From assembly GCA_902778245.1 (NCBI GenBank), contig CACYXH010000006.1, forward strand, positions 1 to 46,794: a stretch of 46,794 bases of DNA. Reading direction: 5' to 3'. This document shows, piece after piece, positions 39,404 through 46,794 of the stretch. How positions within the stretch are numbered: the stretch's first letter is position 1; each line of letters starts with the position of its first letter. A model generated the notes under the pieces. That model was not told where the DNA came from. It did not search any database and worked only from the letters and a program-made list of their open reading frames with translations. Source of the DNA: an uncultured Lachnospiraceae bacterium. Lineage in GTDB: Bacteria; Bacillota; Clostridia; Lachnospirales; Lachnospiraceae. The position numbers and the translations under genes were made by a program.

Positions 39404-40066
39404 ATGAGTAAAACAGAGACTGCAAAACGCTATAGTCTTTTTATTATCAGTTTATTCTTTGCTGCGCTGGGCGTGGCGTTTACCAAGAGAGGAGAACTTG
39501 GCGTATCACCGATCTCTTCTGTGGCCAATGGGATGAACTGTAAATATCCGTCCCTTTCCATGGGTAATTGGCTCATTATTTGGAACTGCGTGCTGATTCT
39601 GGGGCAGATCTTGATCCTGAGGAAAAACTTTCAGCTTATACAGCTTCTGCAGGTGCCGCTGTCCTTCCTGTTTGGCTGGTTCACAGATTTCGGAATGTGG
39701 CTGGTGTCATATCTTCCGGTGCCTTGCTATCCGGTTCGCCTTGTTATGGTAGCCGTAGGTATTATCGTTCTCGGATTTGGAATATCTCTCGCAGTCATCG
39801 CGAATGTGATCATGAATTCCGGGGAAGCCTTTGTGAAAGCCATGGCTGATACAATACATAAGGAATTCGGAAATGTGAAGATCGCATTTGATATATTCTG
39901 CGTTGTTCTGGCATTGCTGCTTTCTCTGCTGTTTTTTGATTTTACGGTAGTTGGAGTGAGAGAGGGAACTATCCTTTCTGCATTGTTTACCGGAGTGACG
40001 GTGAAATTTTACACCCGGAGATGGAAAGAACCTTTGGAGGGGATTTTATTTTCTGATTCTCTCTGA
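39404..40066 (+). CDS. YczE/YitT-like five-helix membrane protein
   Basis: 220-aa integral membrane protein of the YczE/YyaS type (DUF6198 group). Hydrophobic helices start at about residues 10, 50, 80, 105 and 150: SLFIISLFFAALGVAFT, NWLIIWNCVLILGQILIL, LLQVPLSFLFGWF, LVMVAVGIIVLGFGISLAVI and IAFDIFCVVLALLLSLLFF. GELGVSPISSVANG and NSGEAFVKAMAD are the family's short conserved loops. Substrate unknown; sometimes listed as a putative transporter. AAAGGAGG precedes the ATG. The start of the PTS cassette promoter follows. Confidence 0.8.
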   Translation: MSKTETAKRYSLFIISLFFAALGVAFTKRGELGVSPISSVANGMNCKYPSLSMGNWLIIWNCVLILGQILILRKNFQLIQLLQVPLSFLFGWFTDFGMWLVSYLPVPCYPVRLVMVAVGIIVLGFGISLAVIANVIMNSGEAFVKAMADTIHKEFGNVKIAFDIFCVVLALLLSLLFFDFTVVGVREGTILSALFTGVTVKFYTRRWKEPLEGILFSDSL

Positions 40067-40117
40067 CACTGTGAGAAATGCACAAGTTTGATCGTATTTT
40101 CTTAGAATATTTGTCAA

Positions 40118-40146
40118 TTTACAACTAATGTATTCGCCAATATACT
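40118..40146 (+). promoter_or_regulatory. Promoter of the sucrose PTS operon
   Basis: TTTACA (40118-40123), a 17-bp spacer and TATACT (40141-40146). The cre/LacI-type site at 40158 begins 12 bp after the -10. Confidence 0.75.
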
Positions 40147-40157
40147 ATATAATATAG

Positions 40158-40171
40158 TGAAAACGATTACA
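40158..40171 (+). promoter_or_regulatory. cre-like / LacI-family operator
   Basis: TGAAAACGATTACA matches the catabolite-responsive element consensus TGWAARCGYTWNCW at 13 of 14 positions. It covers the likely transcription start, where CcpA or the cassette's own LacI-family regulator would block initiation. Confidence 0.7.
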
Positions 40172-40206
40172 GATACATGACTGTAACCAGGAATGGGAGG
40201 GATGAT

Positions 40207-41826
40207 ATGATCAGACTTGCAGGAAAGTCAGTTTACAAAGGAATTGCCATGGGCCCCATTGTTGTGATGAAAAAGAATGAGTCACAGGTCAAACGGATGA
40301 AAGTGGAGGATATACAAGCAGAACTGGCGCGTCTGCAGACAGGCATTGAGGCATCACAGGCTCAGTTAGGAAAACTTTACGAAAAAGCGCTGAAAGAAGT
40401 TGGGGAAGCCAGTGCAGCAATCTTTGAAGTCCATCAAATGATGCTGGAAGATGAAGATTATGTGGAAGCCATCACTGCCATGATCAGTGACGAGAGTGTC
40501 AATGCAGAATATGCGGTTGCCCAGACCGGTGATAACTTTGCGGAAATGTTTGCCAGTATGGATGATGAGTATATGAAAGCCAGAGCGGCTGACGTAAAGG
40601 ATATTTCTAACCGGCTAATTCAGAACCTGATGGGTACAGCAGAAATTGACTTTAGTGAGATTGAGCCCTCCATTATCTGTGCGGAGGATCTCACACCCAG
40701 CGAAACGGTTCAGATGGACAAGGAGAAAATTCTTGGGTTTGTGACCATTCACGGTTCCGCCAACTCCCATACATCTATTCTGGCCAGAATGATGAATATC
40801 CCTGCACTCATTGGTGTTCCCATGGACCTGGAGAAACTGGAAAATGGTACGAAAGCCATTGTGGACGGTATGACAGGCGAGGTTATTTTTGAACCCACCG
40901 GCATGGTGAGCCAGGATGCGCAGAAGAAAATTGCCCAGGAACAGGAAAAATTGCGTTTGCTGCAGGAATTGAAGGGCAAAGATAATGTGACAAAGAGTGG
41001 GAGACATATTAATGTCTATGCAAATATCGGCGGAGTAAAGGATGTATCCTATGTCCTTGACAATGATGCCGGGGGTATTGGGTTGTTCCGCAGCGAATTC
41101 CTTTACCTCGGACGGGATGATTTCCCTACAGAAGAGGAACAGTTCCAGGCATACAAGACCGTACTCCAGACGATGGGGAAAAAGAAAGTAATTATTCGTA
41201 CGTTGGATATCGGGGCAGATAAGAAAGTGGACTATTTTAATCTGGGAGAAGAGGAGAATCCGGCATTAGGTTACCGTGCCATCCGTATCTGCCTGAAGCA
41301 GCCTGATATTTTCAAAACACAGCTTCGCGCGCTGCTTCGCGCTTCCAATCACGGAAACTTGTCCATCATGTATCCCATGATCATCTCTGTAGATGAAGTA
41401 AAGAAAATTTACGAAATCGTCAATGAAGTGGCAGCGGAACTGGATGAAGAGGGTATCCCGTACAAAATTCCGGAGCAGGGTATCATGATCGAAACCCCGG
41501 CATCCGTCATGGTCAGCGATGAACTGGCACAGTTGGTTGACTTCTTTAGTATCGGATCCAATGATCTTACACAGTATACTCTTGCAATTGACCGGCAGAA
41601 TGAGAGACTCAGCGATTTCTGTGATACGCATCATCCCGCGATCCTGCGGATGATACAAATGGTAATTGATAATGCGCATAAGTATGGAAAATGGGCTGGT
41701 ATCTGCGGCGAGTTGGGCGGAGACCTGGAATTGACAGAGACTTTCGTGAAAATGGGAATTGACGAACTGAGCGTATCCCCATCCACGATCCTGCCGCTCC
41801 GCAAGAAAATACGAGAGACGGAATAA
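40207..41826 (+). CDS. ptsI: PTS enzyme I
   Basis: 539-aa phosphoenolpyruvate-protein phosphotransferase, the first phosphocarrier of the PTS. The phosphorylated histidine is His188 in IHGSANSHTSILARMMNIPA. The PEP-binding C-terminal barrel has GGIGLFRSEFLYLGRDDFPT, then TLDIGADKKV and FFSIGSNDLTQYTLAIDRQN. Arg and Glu/Asp residues of the active site are in place. The start at 40207 follows GGGAGGGATGAT. As the first gene of a sucrose cassette with its own HPr, it is probably a dedicated copy; whether the genome has another enzyme I is not visible. Confidence 0.93.
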   Translation: MIRLAGKSVYKGIAMGPIVVMKKNESQVKRMKVEDIQAELARLQTGIEASQAQLGKLYEKALKEVGEASAAIFEVHQMMLEDEDYVEAITAMISDESVNAEYAVAQTGDNFAEMFASMDDEYMKARAADVKDISNRLIQNLMGTAEIDFSEIEPSIICAEDLTPSETVQMDKEKILGFVTIHGSANSHTSILARMMNIPALIGVPMDLEKLENGTKAIVDGMTGEVIFEPTGMVSQDAQKKIAQEQEKLRLLQELKGKDNVTKSGRHINVYANIGGVKDVSYVLDNDAGGIGLFRSEFLYLGRDDFPTEEEQFQAYKTVLQTMGKKKVIIRTLDIGADKKVDYFNLGEEENPALGYRAIRICLKQPDIFKTQLRALLRASNHGNLSIMYPMIISVDEVKKIYEIVNEVAAELDEEGIPYKIPEQGIMIETPASVMVSDELAQLVDFFSIGSNDLTQYTLAIDRQNERLSDFCDTHHPAILRMIQMVIDNAHKYGKWAGICGELGGDLELTETFVKMGIDELSVSPSTILPLRKKIRETE

Positions 41827-41868
41827 AACCTAAATGGGTGGTTTGTGACTTAGAATGGAGGAAAAGGT

Positions 41869-43818
41869 ATGGCATTAGATTATAGAAAATGCGCGGAAGA
41901 GATTTTCAGCTACCTTGGCGGCAAGGAGAATATTGTAAGCGCGGCTCACTGTGCCACCAGACTTCGGCTGGTCATTGCTGACAACAGCAAGATCAATAAG
42001 AAGGCGCTGGAAGAGGTGGAGGGCGTTAAAGGGATGTTTGAGTCCAATGGTCAGCTTCAGCTGATCATCGGAACCGGAACGGTGAACAAGGTTTATGACG
42101 AGTTCTTGGCAGTGACCGGACTGACTGCAGCATCAAAGGCAGATGTGAAGGCCGCAGCCGCAGCGAGAGCGCCGCTCTGGAAGCGAATACTGAAGGTGCC
42201 GGGGGATGTGTTTGTCCCGATTTTGCCGGCGATTGTGGCAGCAGGCCTGATGATGGGCCTGGTGGAGGCGTTGGGAAAAGCCATACCGGGATTTGCGGAT
42301 ACAGATTGGTACGGCTTCCTGGACATGGTATCCGCAACAGCGTTTGCCTTTCTGCCGGTTCTGGTAGCGATCAGCACTGCCAGAGTATTTGGCGGTAATA
42401 TTTTCCTGGGAGCAGTAGTAGGATTAGCGATGATCCATTCCAGTTTGCTGAACGCGTGGAATGTGGGAAGCACTGAGGCGATCAACAGTTTCTTTAATGT
42501 AACGGACGGTGTTATTCCATCATGGAAATTGCTTTGCTTCACAGTGAAGCGAGTGGGCTATCAAGGACATGTCATTCCGGTGATACTGGCTGTGGCTTTG
42601 ATGTGTGTCATTGAAAAATGGCTGCACAAACATGTGCCGGAGATGATCGATCTGTTTGTGACCCCGCTGGTTACTGTTCTTGTGACAACCTTTATTACCT
42701 TTACGGTGATAGGACCGGTGTTCTCTGTGTTTGAAAACTGGGTTCTGGCTGGAGCACAGGTTTTGATCACGGTTGGTTATGGTATTGGATCTGCGGTTAT
42801 GGGAGCAATTTACCCCCTTACCGTTGTCATGGGTCTGCACCATATGTACAATGTCATCGAAGCAGGTATGCTTTCAGGAGATATCGGACGGAATATCTGG
42901 ATGCCCATTGCATCTGCGGCAAACTTTGCGCAGTTCGGTGCCTGCCTTGCAGTGGCGATCCGTGCGCATAATGCGAAAACCAAGGCAGTGGCTCTTCCAT
43001 CATCCCTGTCGGCTTCTCTGGGTATCACGGAACCGGCTATTTTCGGTGTAAACTTCCGTTTTATGAAACCTTTTGTGTGCGGTATGATCGGCGGCGCTGC
43101 AGGTGCATGGTTTGGCGCTATCACCGGTATCGGCGCAACGACTTACGGGGTAACCGGTATACCCGGGCTCCTTGCCATTGACAATGTTCCGGTATATGTG
43201 ATCATGCTTGCTATTTCCGCAGGGGTTGCTTTTGTATTAACCTGGTTTGTGTGGAAAGAAGAACAGCCCCAGACGGATACTTTGAATCCCGAAAGCGGGA
43301 AGAAAGACATTGCAAATAGTACAGATATAAACAGCACTCCTGGGACATCCGCCGCTGACCCGAAGGAAAGATCATTGTTCTCTCCGTTAAAAGGAAATGT
43401 GATTCCGGGAGAGGAGATCCCGGATGAAACGTTTGCATCAGGTGTGCTGGGAGGCGGCGTTGGAATTGAACCTGCAGAAGGCTTTGTCATAGCTCCTTTC
43501 GATGGGGAAATTTCCTCTGTAGCGGAGACAAAACATGCCATTGGTATTACGGGGCCTGGCGAGATGGAAGTGCTGATTCATGTAGGCATAGATACAGTTA
43601 AGATGGATGGCGATGGGTTTGAGGTATTTGTAGCAGAGGGAGATAAGGTGAAAAAGGGGCAGAAATTGATGGCCTTTGACATTGCGAAGATAAAGAAAGC
43701 CGGTTATTCTTCTACTACTGCGGTTTTGCTAACCAACAGTGACGATTTTGATGATTTTAGAATCATAAAGACCGGATCGGCAGATTATGGTGAAAAACTG
43801 TACACGGTTGAACCGTGA
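41869..43818 (+). CDS. scrA: Sucrose-type PTS transporter EIIBCA
   Basis: 649-aa fusion with EIIB, EIIC and EIIA in order. EIIB holds the phosphorylated Cys28 in SAAHCATRLRLV. EIIC has about ten helices between residues 105 and 460 (FVPILPAIVAAGLMMGLVEA, LGITEPAIFGVNFRFMKPF). EIIA is of the glucose type, with His556 (TKHAIGI) and phosphorylated His571 (EVLIHVGIDTV), 15 residues apart as in IIA-Glc. A hydrophilic linker rich in Ser and Thr joins EIIC and EIIA. Sucrose specificity is inferred from the EIIC type and the neighbouring GH32 gene; trehalose or beta-glucoside PTS share the layout but not the context. Confidence 0.92.
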   Translation: MALDYRKCAEEIFSYLGGKENIVSAAHCATRLRLVIADNSKINKKALEEVEGVKGMFESNGQLQLIIGTGTVNKVYDEFLAVTGLTAASKADVKAAAAARAPLWKRILKVPGDVFVPILPAIVAAGLMMGLVEALGKAIPGFADTDWYGFLDMVSATAFAFLPVLVAISTARVFGGNIFLGAVVGLAMIHSSLLNAWNVGSTEAINSFFNVTDGVIPSWKLLCFTVKRVGYQGHVIPVILAVALMCVIEKWLHKHVPEMIDLFVTPLVTVLVTTFITFTVIGPVFSVFENWVLAGAQVLITVGYGIGSAVMGAIYPLTVVMGLHHMYNVIEAGMLSGDIGRNIWMPIASAANFAQFGACLAVAIRAHNAKTKAVALPSSLSASLGITEPAIFGVNFRFMKPFVCGMIGGAAGAWFGAITGIGATTYGVTGIPGLLAIDNVPVYVIMLAISAGVAFVLTWFVWKEEQPQTDTLNPESGKKDIANSTDINSTPGTSAADPKERSLFSPLKGNVIPGEEIPDETFASGVLGGGVGIEPAEGFVIAPFDGEISSVAETKHAIGITGPGEMEVLIHVGIDTVKMDGDGFEVFVAEGDKVKKGQKLMAFDIAKIKKAGYSSTTAVLLTNSDDFDDFRIIKTGSADYGEKLYTVEP

Positions 43819-43853
43819 TACATTAGAAAGGATCATGAAGGAGGAGATCAGAC

Positions 43854-44111
43854 ATGAAAACATTTGATTACGTTATTAAGGATGAAGTAGGAATTCACGC
43901 GAGACCCGCAGGAATCCTAGTGAAGGAAGCCAAGAAATATGCCAGCACCATTCGTGTGGTCAAAGACGGTAAAGCAGCGGCGGCCACAAAACTGATGGCA
44001 TTGATGGGTCTGGGAGTAAAGTGCGGCGACACTGTTCAGATTCAGGTAGAAGGTGCAGATGAGGACGGTGCATTTGAAGGTATCAAAGCATTCTTTGAGG
44101 CAAATCTGTAA
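43854..44111 (+). CDS. ptsH: HPr paralogue with Lys46 in place of regulatory Ser46
   Basis: 85-aa phosphocarrier that passes phosphate from enzyme I to EIIA. The active His15 is present in GIHARPAGILVKE. The regulatory site is altered: counting from Met1, residue 45 is Thr and residue 46 is Lys in AAAATKLMALMGLGV, where Bacillus HPr has NLKSIMGVMSLG with Ser46. Without Ser46, HPr kinase cannot mark it in the usual way, so it should not act as CcpA co-repressor. Thr45 is a conceivable substitute target. GAAGGAGGAG supports the start. It sits directly after scrA and before a terminator. Confidence 0.93.
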   Translation: MKTFDYVIKDEVGIHARPAGILVKEAKKYASTIRVVKDGKAAAATKLMALMGLGVKCGDTVQIQVEGADEDGAFEGIKAFFEANL

Positions 44112-44130
44112 TAAAAGACCCAATAAGTCA

Positions 44131-44206
44131 AAAAGGGAGCTGTCGCAATAAATGCATACTTTGCATCATTATGCAATATAATGCTTTTTGCGACAGCCCC
44201 TTTTTT
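44131..44206 (+). terminator. Long-stem terminator after the PTS genes
   Basis: The arms GGGAGCTGTCGCAA (44135-44148) and TTGCGACAGCCCC (44188-44200) pair with one bulge and an inner ATGCATA/TATGCA-type hairpin; six T follow. It ends the ptsI-scrA-ptsH transcript. It shares its GGG(A)GCTGT.. design with the terminator at 18637. Confidence 0.93.
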
Positions 44207-44237
44207 ATCATATAGTCAGTGACATGGAGTGAATTAT

Positions 44238-45209
44238 ATGAACATTGCGCAGATCGCAAAGCTTGCAGGGGTGTCTAATGCTGCGGTGTCCAGATATTTT
44301 AATAACGGATACCTTTCACAGGAAAAGAAAGAAGCCATTCGAAGGGTTGTGCAGGAGACAGGATACCATCCTGCCATGCATGCACAGGCTTTAAGAACCA
44401 GAAAGACTTTAATGATTGGCGTTGTAGCACCGAAAATGGCATCTTCCTCTATGGGCAGAATTGTGGATGGGCTGTTGTCTGTCTTGAATGAGAGCAATTA
44501 TCAGATGCTTCTGGCGGTCACCCAGAATAATCCTCAGAAAGAGGTAGAATATCTGAAGGCGTTTCAGGATAAGAAAGTGGATGGCATTATTTTGATAGCC
44601 ACGGAATTTACCCAGGATCATTATCGAATCCTGGAGGAAACAGAAGTGCCGGTGGTGATCGTGGGTCAGTATATGAAGAACTTCTGCTGCGTTTATCATG
44701 ATGACTATGGTGCAATGTACGATATGACCATGCATATGTTATCTAAGGGAAGAAAGAAACTTGGTTACATCGGTGTGACAGGGCAGGATGAAGCTGCTGG
44801 AAGGCGGAGACTTCAAGGTTACTGTGATGCTGTAGAAAAATCGGGCTTTCCTGAACTGAAAAAGCAGACCATCGTTGGAGGATTCTCTTTCGAATCCGGT
44901 TATGAGAAAGCTGCTGAGTTGATACATATAGTACCTGATCTGAACGGACTGATCTGTGCAACAGATGAGATAGCAGCGGGGGCGGTACAGTACTTTCGGG
45001 AGAGTGGCTATAAGATGCCCCAGGAAATACTGGTATCCGGACTGGGTGATTCTAATATGGCAAAAGCGGTGGGTCATTCTATGATGACGATTCATTATTT
45101 TTATGAGAAAAGCGGGAAAATGGCAGCGTCCATGCTGCTTTCTATTTTGACGGAGAATGAACCGGAAGAGCGGGAGATCAAGCTGGGTTATTATCTGGTG
45201 GATCATTGA
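44238..45209 (+). CDS. scrR: LacI family transcriptional regulator
   Basis: 323-aa sugar-responsive repressor. Residues 1-50 are the LacI helix-turn-helix plus hinge (MNIAQIAKLAGVSNAAVSRY, then FNNGYLSQEKKEAIRRVV and TGYHP). The rest is a periplasmic-binding-protein-like domain that binds the inducer (VDGIILIATEFTQ, LGYIGVTGQDEAAGRRR, LICATDEIAAGAVQYF). The likely inducer is sucrose-6-phosphate or fructose, by context. The ATG at 44238 follows GGAGTG; a GTG three codons upstream is less likely. It probably acts at the operator at 40158 and on the hydrolase gene starting 17 bp after its stop. Confidence 0.92.
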   Translation: MNIAQIAKLAGVSNAAVSRYFNNGYLSQEKKEAIRRVVQETGYHPAMHAQALRTRKTLMIGVVAPKMASSSMGRIVDGLLSVLNESNYQMLLAVTQNNPQKEVEYLKAFQDKKVDGIILIATEFTQDHYRILEETEVPVVIVGQYMKNFCCVYHDDYGAMYDMTMHMLSKGRKKLGYIGVTGQDEAAGRRRLQGYCDAVEKSGFPELKKQTIVGGFSFESGYEKAAELIHIVPDLNGLICATDEIAAGAVQYFRESGYKMPQEILVSGLGDSNMAKAVGHSMMTIHYFYEKSGKMAASMLLSILTENEPEEREIKLGYYLVDH

Positions 45210-45226
45210 ATAAAGGAGGCGATTGA

Positions 45227-46687
45227 GTGAGAGAATGGACCTTAGAAGAACGTTACAGGATTTTACAAAGTGAAGACGAGATCAGGGATCTGCATGAAAA
45301 AATAAAAAAATCGGTATATCGGCAGACGTATCATGTGCAGCCGGTGACAGGGCTGTCCAACGATCCGAACGGTTTTGTCTATCATGATGGATGGTGGCAT
45401 TTATTCTACCAATGGTGTCCCTGGGGGGCAGTTCATGGATTGAAATATTGGTATCATGTGATCTCAAAGGACCTGGTTCATTGGAAAAATGTGGGGATCG
45501 GTCTGAAACCGGATTCATTTTATGATAACAAAGGAGCGTATTCCGGTTCTGCAATCTCCCTGAAAAATGAATTATATTTCTTCTATACGGGCAATCACAG
45601 AGATGACGACTGGACAAGAACTGCATACACCTGTGCCGGAAAACTTGATGACGGCGGAAGGATCCAAAAGTATCCTGAGCCGCTTTTTGGTCCAAGGGAA
45701 GATTACAGCGATCATCAGAGAGACCCCAAGATCGTGTTTAATAAAGAAAAAAATAAATACTTTCTTTTCATCGGAGCGCAGACGCTGCTTAAAAAGGGAA
45801 GCGTGTTAATCTATGAATCGGATACTCTGCTGCATGGATGGTCATTTGCAGGGCAGCTCCATGTGCAGGGATTTGAAGATTTTGGATTTATGTGGGAATG
45901 TCCGGATATTGTGAATATCAGTGGGAAGGATGTGCTCATATTCTCTCCCCAGGGACTAAAACTTCCCGGACGCGGAGCCAATACAAACCATAATGTCTAT
46001 CTGATAGGGACGATGGATTATGATACGCTGACCTTTACCCCGGATACCGGCTATCAGCATCTTGACCATGGATTTGATTTTTATGCGGCGCAGGAGGCAT
46101 ATCAGACGGAAGATCCGGATAGAGCGATCCTGATCGCGTGGATGGGTCTTCCGGACAATCATTACCCAACAGGGCAGGAAGAATGGGAAGGCAGCTTAAC
46201 TTTGCCCAGAGAGCTTCGTATACGGGATGGAAAACTTATTCAGACTCCGGTTGCCGCTATTTCCGAGTTGAGAGACAAAAAAATAGAATCAGAAACAGTG
46301 CTTCCTGATACCTGTGAACTTTTGTTAACTCTGGACGGCAGTGATATGGATCTGAAACTCTTCACAAAAGAAGATGGACGCGGAGGGGTGGTGATTCACT
46401 ATGACAGTAACAGGAAAGTCTGCACCATCGACCGGAGCGGAATGGAGCTGCGGTTCAATGAAACTTTGGGAGAGATTCTTGACACGCCGCTGTCTAATCC
46501 TCTCACAAGCCTTCGGATCTTTATTGACAAGAGTTCTCTGGAGATTTTTGCAAATGACGGAGAGGCTGCATTTACCTCTCATGTTTATCCCACAGCATCA
46601 GAGCATTATTATACAAAGAGCAATAATGCGGTATTGGAGATATGGTCTTTGATGGCTTCGGTGAGAGATGACTTTGTGATTGAATAA
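45227..46687 (+). CDS. scrB: GH32 sucrose-6-phosphate hydrolase
   Basis: 486-aa cytoplasmic beta-fructosidase that splits the sucrose-6-phosphate delivered by the PTS into glucose-6-phosphate and fructose. The GH32 five-bladed propeller shows the nucleophile Asp46 in NDPNGFVYHDGWWHLFYQ, transition-state Asp166 in HQRDPKIVF and acid/base Glu224 in MWECPDIV. The C-terminal beta-sandwich (RIFIDKSSLEIFANDGEAAF) is present. No signal peptide is visible. The start is GTG at 45227 with AAAGGAGG upstream, following scrR by 17 bp. Intact and of family length. Confidence 0.95.
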   Translation: MREWTLEERYRILQSEDEIRDLHEKIKKSVYRQTYHVQPVTGLSNDPNGFVYHDGWWHLFYQWCPWGAVHGLKYWYHVISKDLVHWKNVGIGLKPDSFYDNKGAYSGSAISLKNELYFFYTGNHRDDDWTRTAYTCAGKLDDGGRIQKYPEPLFGPREDYSDHQRDPKIVFNKEKNKYFLFIGAQTLLKKGSVLIYESDTLLHGWSFAGQLHVQGFEDFGFMWECPDIVNISGKDVLIFSPQGLKLPGRGANTNHNVYLIGTMDYDTLTFTPDTGYQHLDHGFDFYAAQEAYQTEDPDRAILIAWMGLPDNHYPTGQEEWEGSLTLPRELRIRDGKLIQTPVAAISELRDKKIESETVLPDTCELLLTLDGSDMDLKLFTKEDGRGGVVIHYDSNRKVCTIDRSGMELRFNETLGEILDTPLSNPLTSLRIFIDKSSLEIFANDGEAAFTSHVYPTASEHYYTKSNNAVLEIWSLMASVRDDFVIE

Positions 46688-46703
46688 GCAGAGATATTAT
46701 GAT

Positions 46704-46733
46704 GTTGGGGTCAAAAGGTCTTTTGCCCCCAAC
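46704..46733. repeat. Inverted repeat after scrB
   Basis: GTTGGGG (46704-46710) pairs with CCCCAAC (46727-46733) and CAAAAG with CTTTTG inside, one mismatch between. No T-tract follows, so it is not an ideal terminator on the plus strand. The rest of the sequence to the window end shows nothing else. Confidence 0.6.
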
Positions 46734-46794
46734 TATGATGCGGAGCGCTCCACACTGAGTGTTCCCGCGCTCCTGAAACATTCGCAATCCGCCA

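Noticed and set aside
1-46794. CRISPR arrays, tRNA or rRNA genes, intact insertion sequences
   Set aside because: No regularly spaced direct repeats, cloverleaf-forming segments, rRNA-like stretches or complete transposase frames were seen on either strand.

Overview
The window looks like chromosome of a spore-forming Gram-positive anaerobe of the Clostridia, most likely Lachnospiraceae. The evidence is a sporulation and housekeeping block in the conserved Firmicutes order (HU, rqcP, yabP, yabQ, divIC, spoIIE, tilS, hpt, ftsH), a CotS-like spore coat kinase-fold protein, a membrane pyrophosphatase, strong AGGAGG ribosome binding sites and sigma-A promoters. No tRNA, rRNA, CRISPR array or intact insertion sequence was seen. 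The taxonomic call is inference from gene content and order.

Left end (1-3440) is accessory DNA full of relics: the last codons of a serine recombinase, a relBE-type toxin-antitoxin pair with its own promoter, a frameshifted 3' end of yjdF, a MerR/TipA-like regulator behind a 19-bp-spacer promoter, a DinD-like C-terminal fragment, an intact FMN reductase and a truncated gene stub. Next come a secreted protein of unknown function, a YgjV-MATE efflux operon on the minus strand, and a large S8 subtilisin (to 8042).

From 8.1 to 25.5 kb the genes are core functions: a TPR lipoprotein, HflX, a cold-shock protein, an exported trigger-factor-like protein with a very acidic tail behind a large inverted repeat, cca-hisS, the CotS-like gene, phosphoglucomutase, HU, and the rqcP-to-ftsH block. 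SpoIIE is unusually short and its promoter has the wide 21-bp spacing known from Spo0A-controlled sigma-A promoters.

From 25.8 to 35 kb lie a GH13 neopullulanase-type enzyme, a minus-strand operon of an unknown membrane protein, a 49-residue membrane protein and the K+-dependent membrane pyrophosphatase, then an M20 amidohydrolase with a MetNIQ methionine transporter whose binding protein lacks the lipoprotein cysteine. A noticeably AT-richer ktrAB potassium-uptake pair follows (35.1-37.2 kb), with a gene relic behind it, and then four small metabolic or unknown genes (37.6-40.1 kb).

The right end (40.1-46.7 kb) is a self-contained sucrose PTS cassette: promoter with a cre/LacI-type operator, enzyme I, a sucrose EIIBCA, an HPr paralogue that keeps His15 but has Lys at position 46, a LacI-family repressor and a GH32 sucrose-6-phosphate hydrolase. 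The cassette carries every phosphotransfer protein it needs, and its HPr appears insulated from HPr kinase. This cassette and the small protein coupled to the pyrophosphatase are the most interesting items here.
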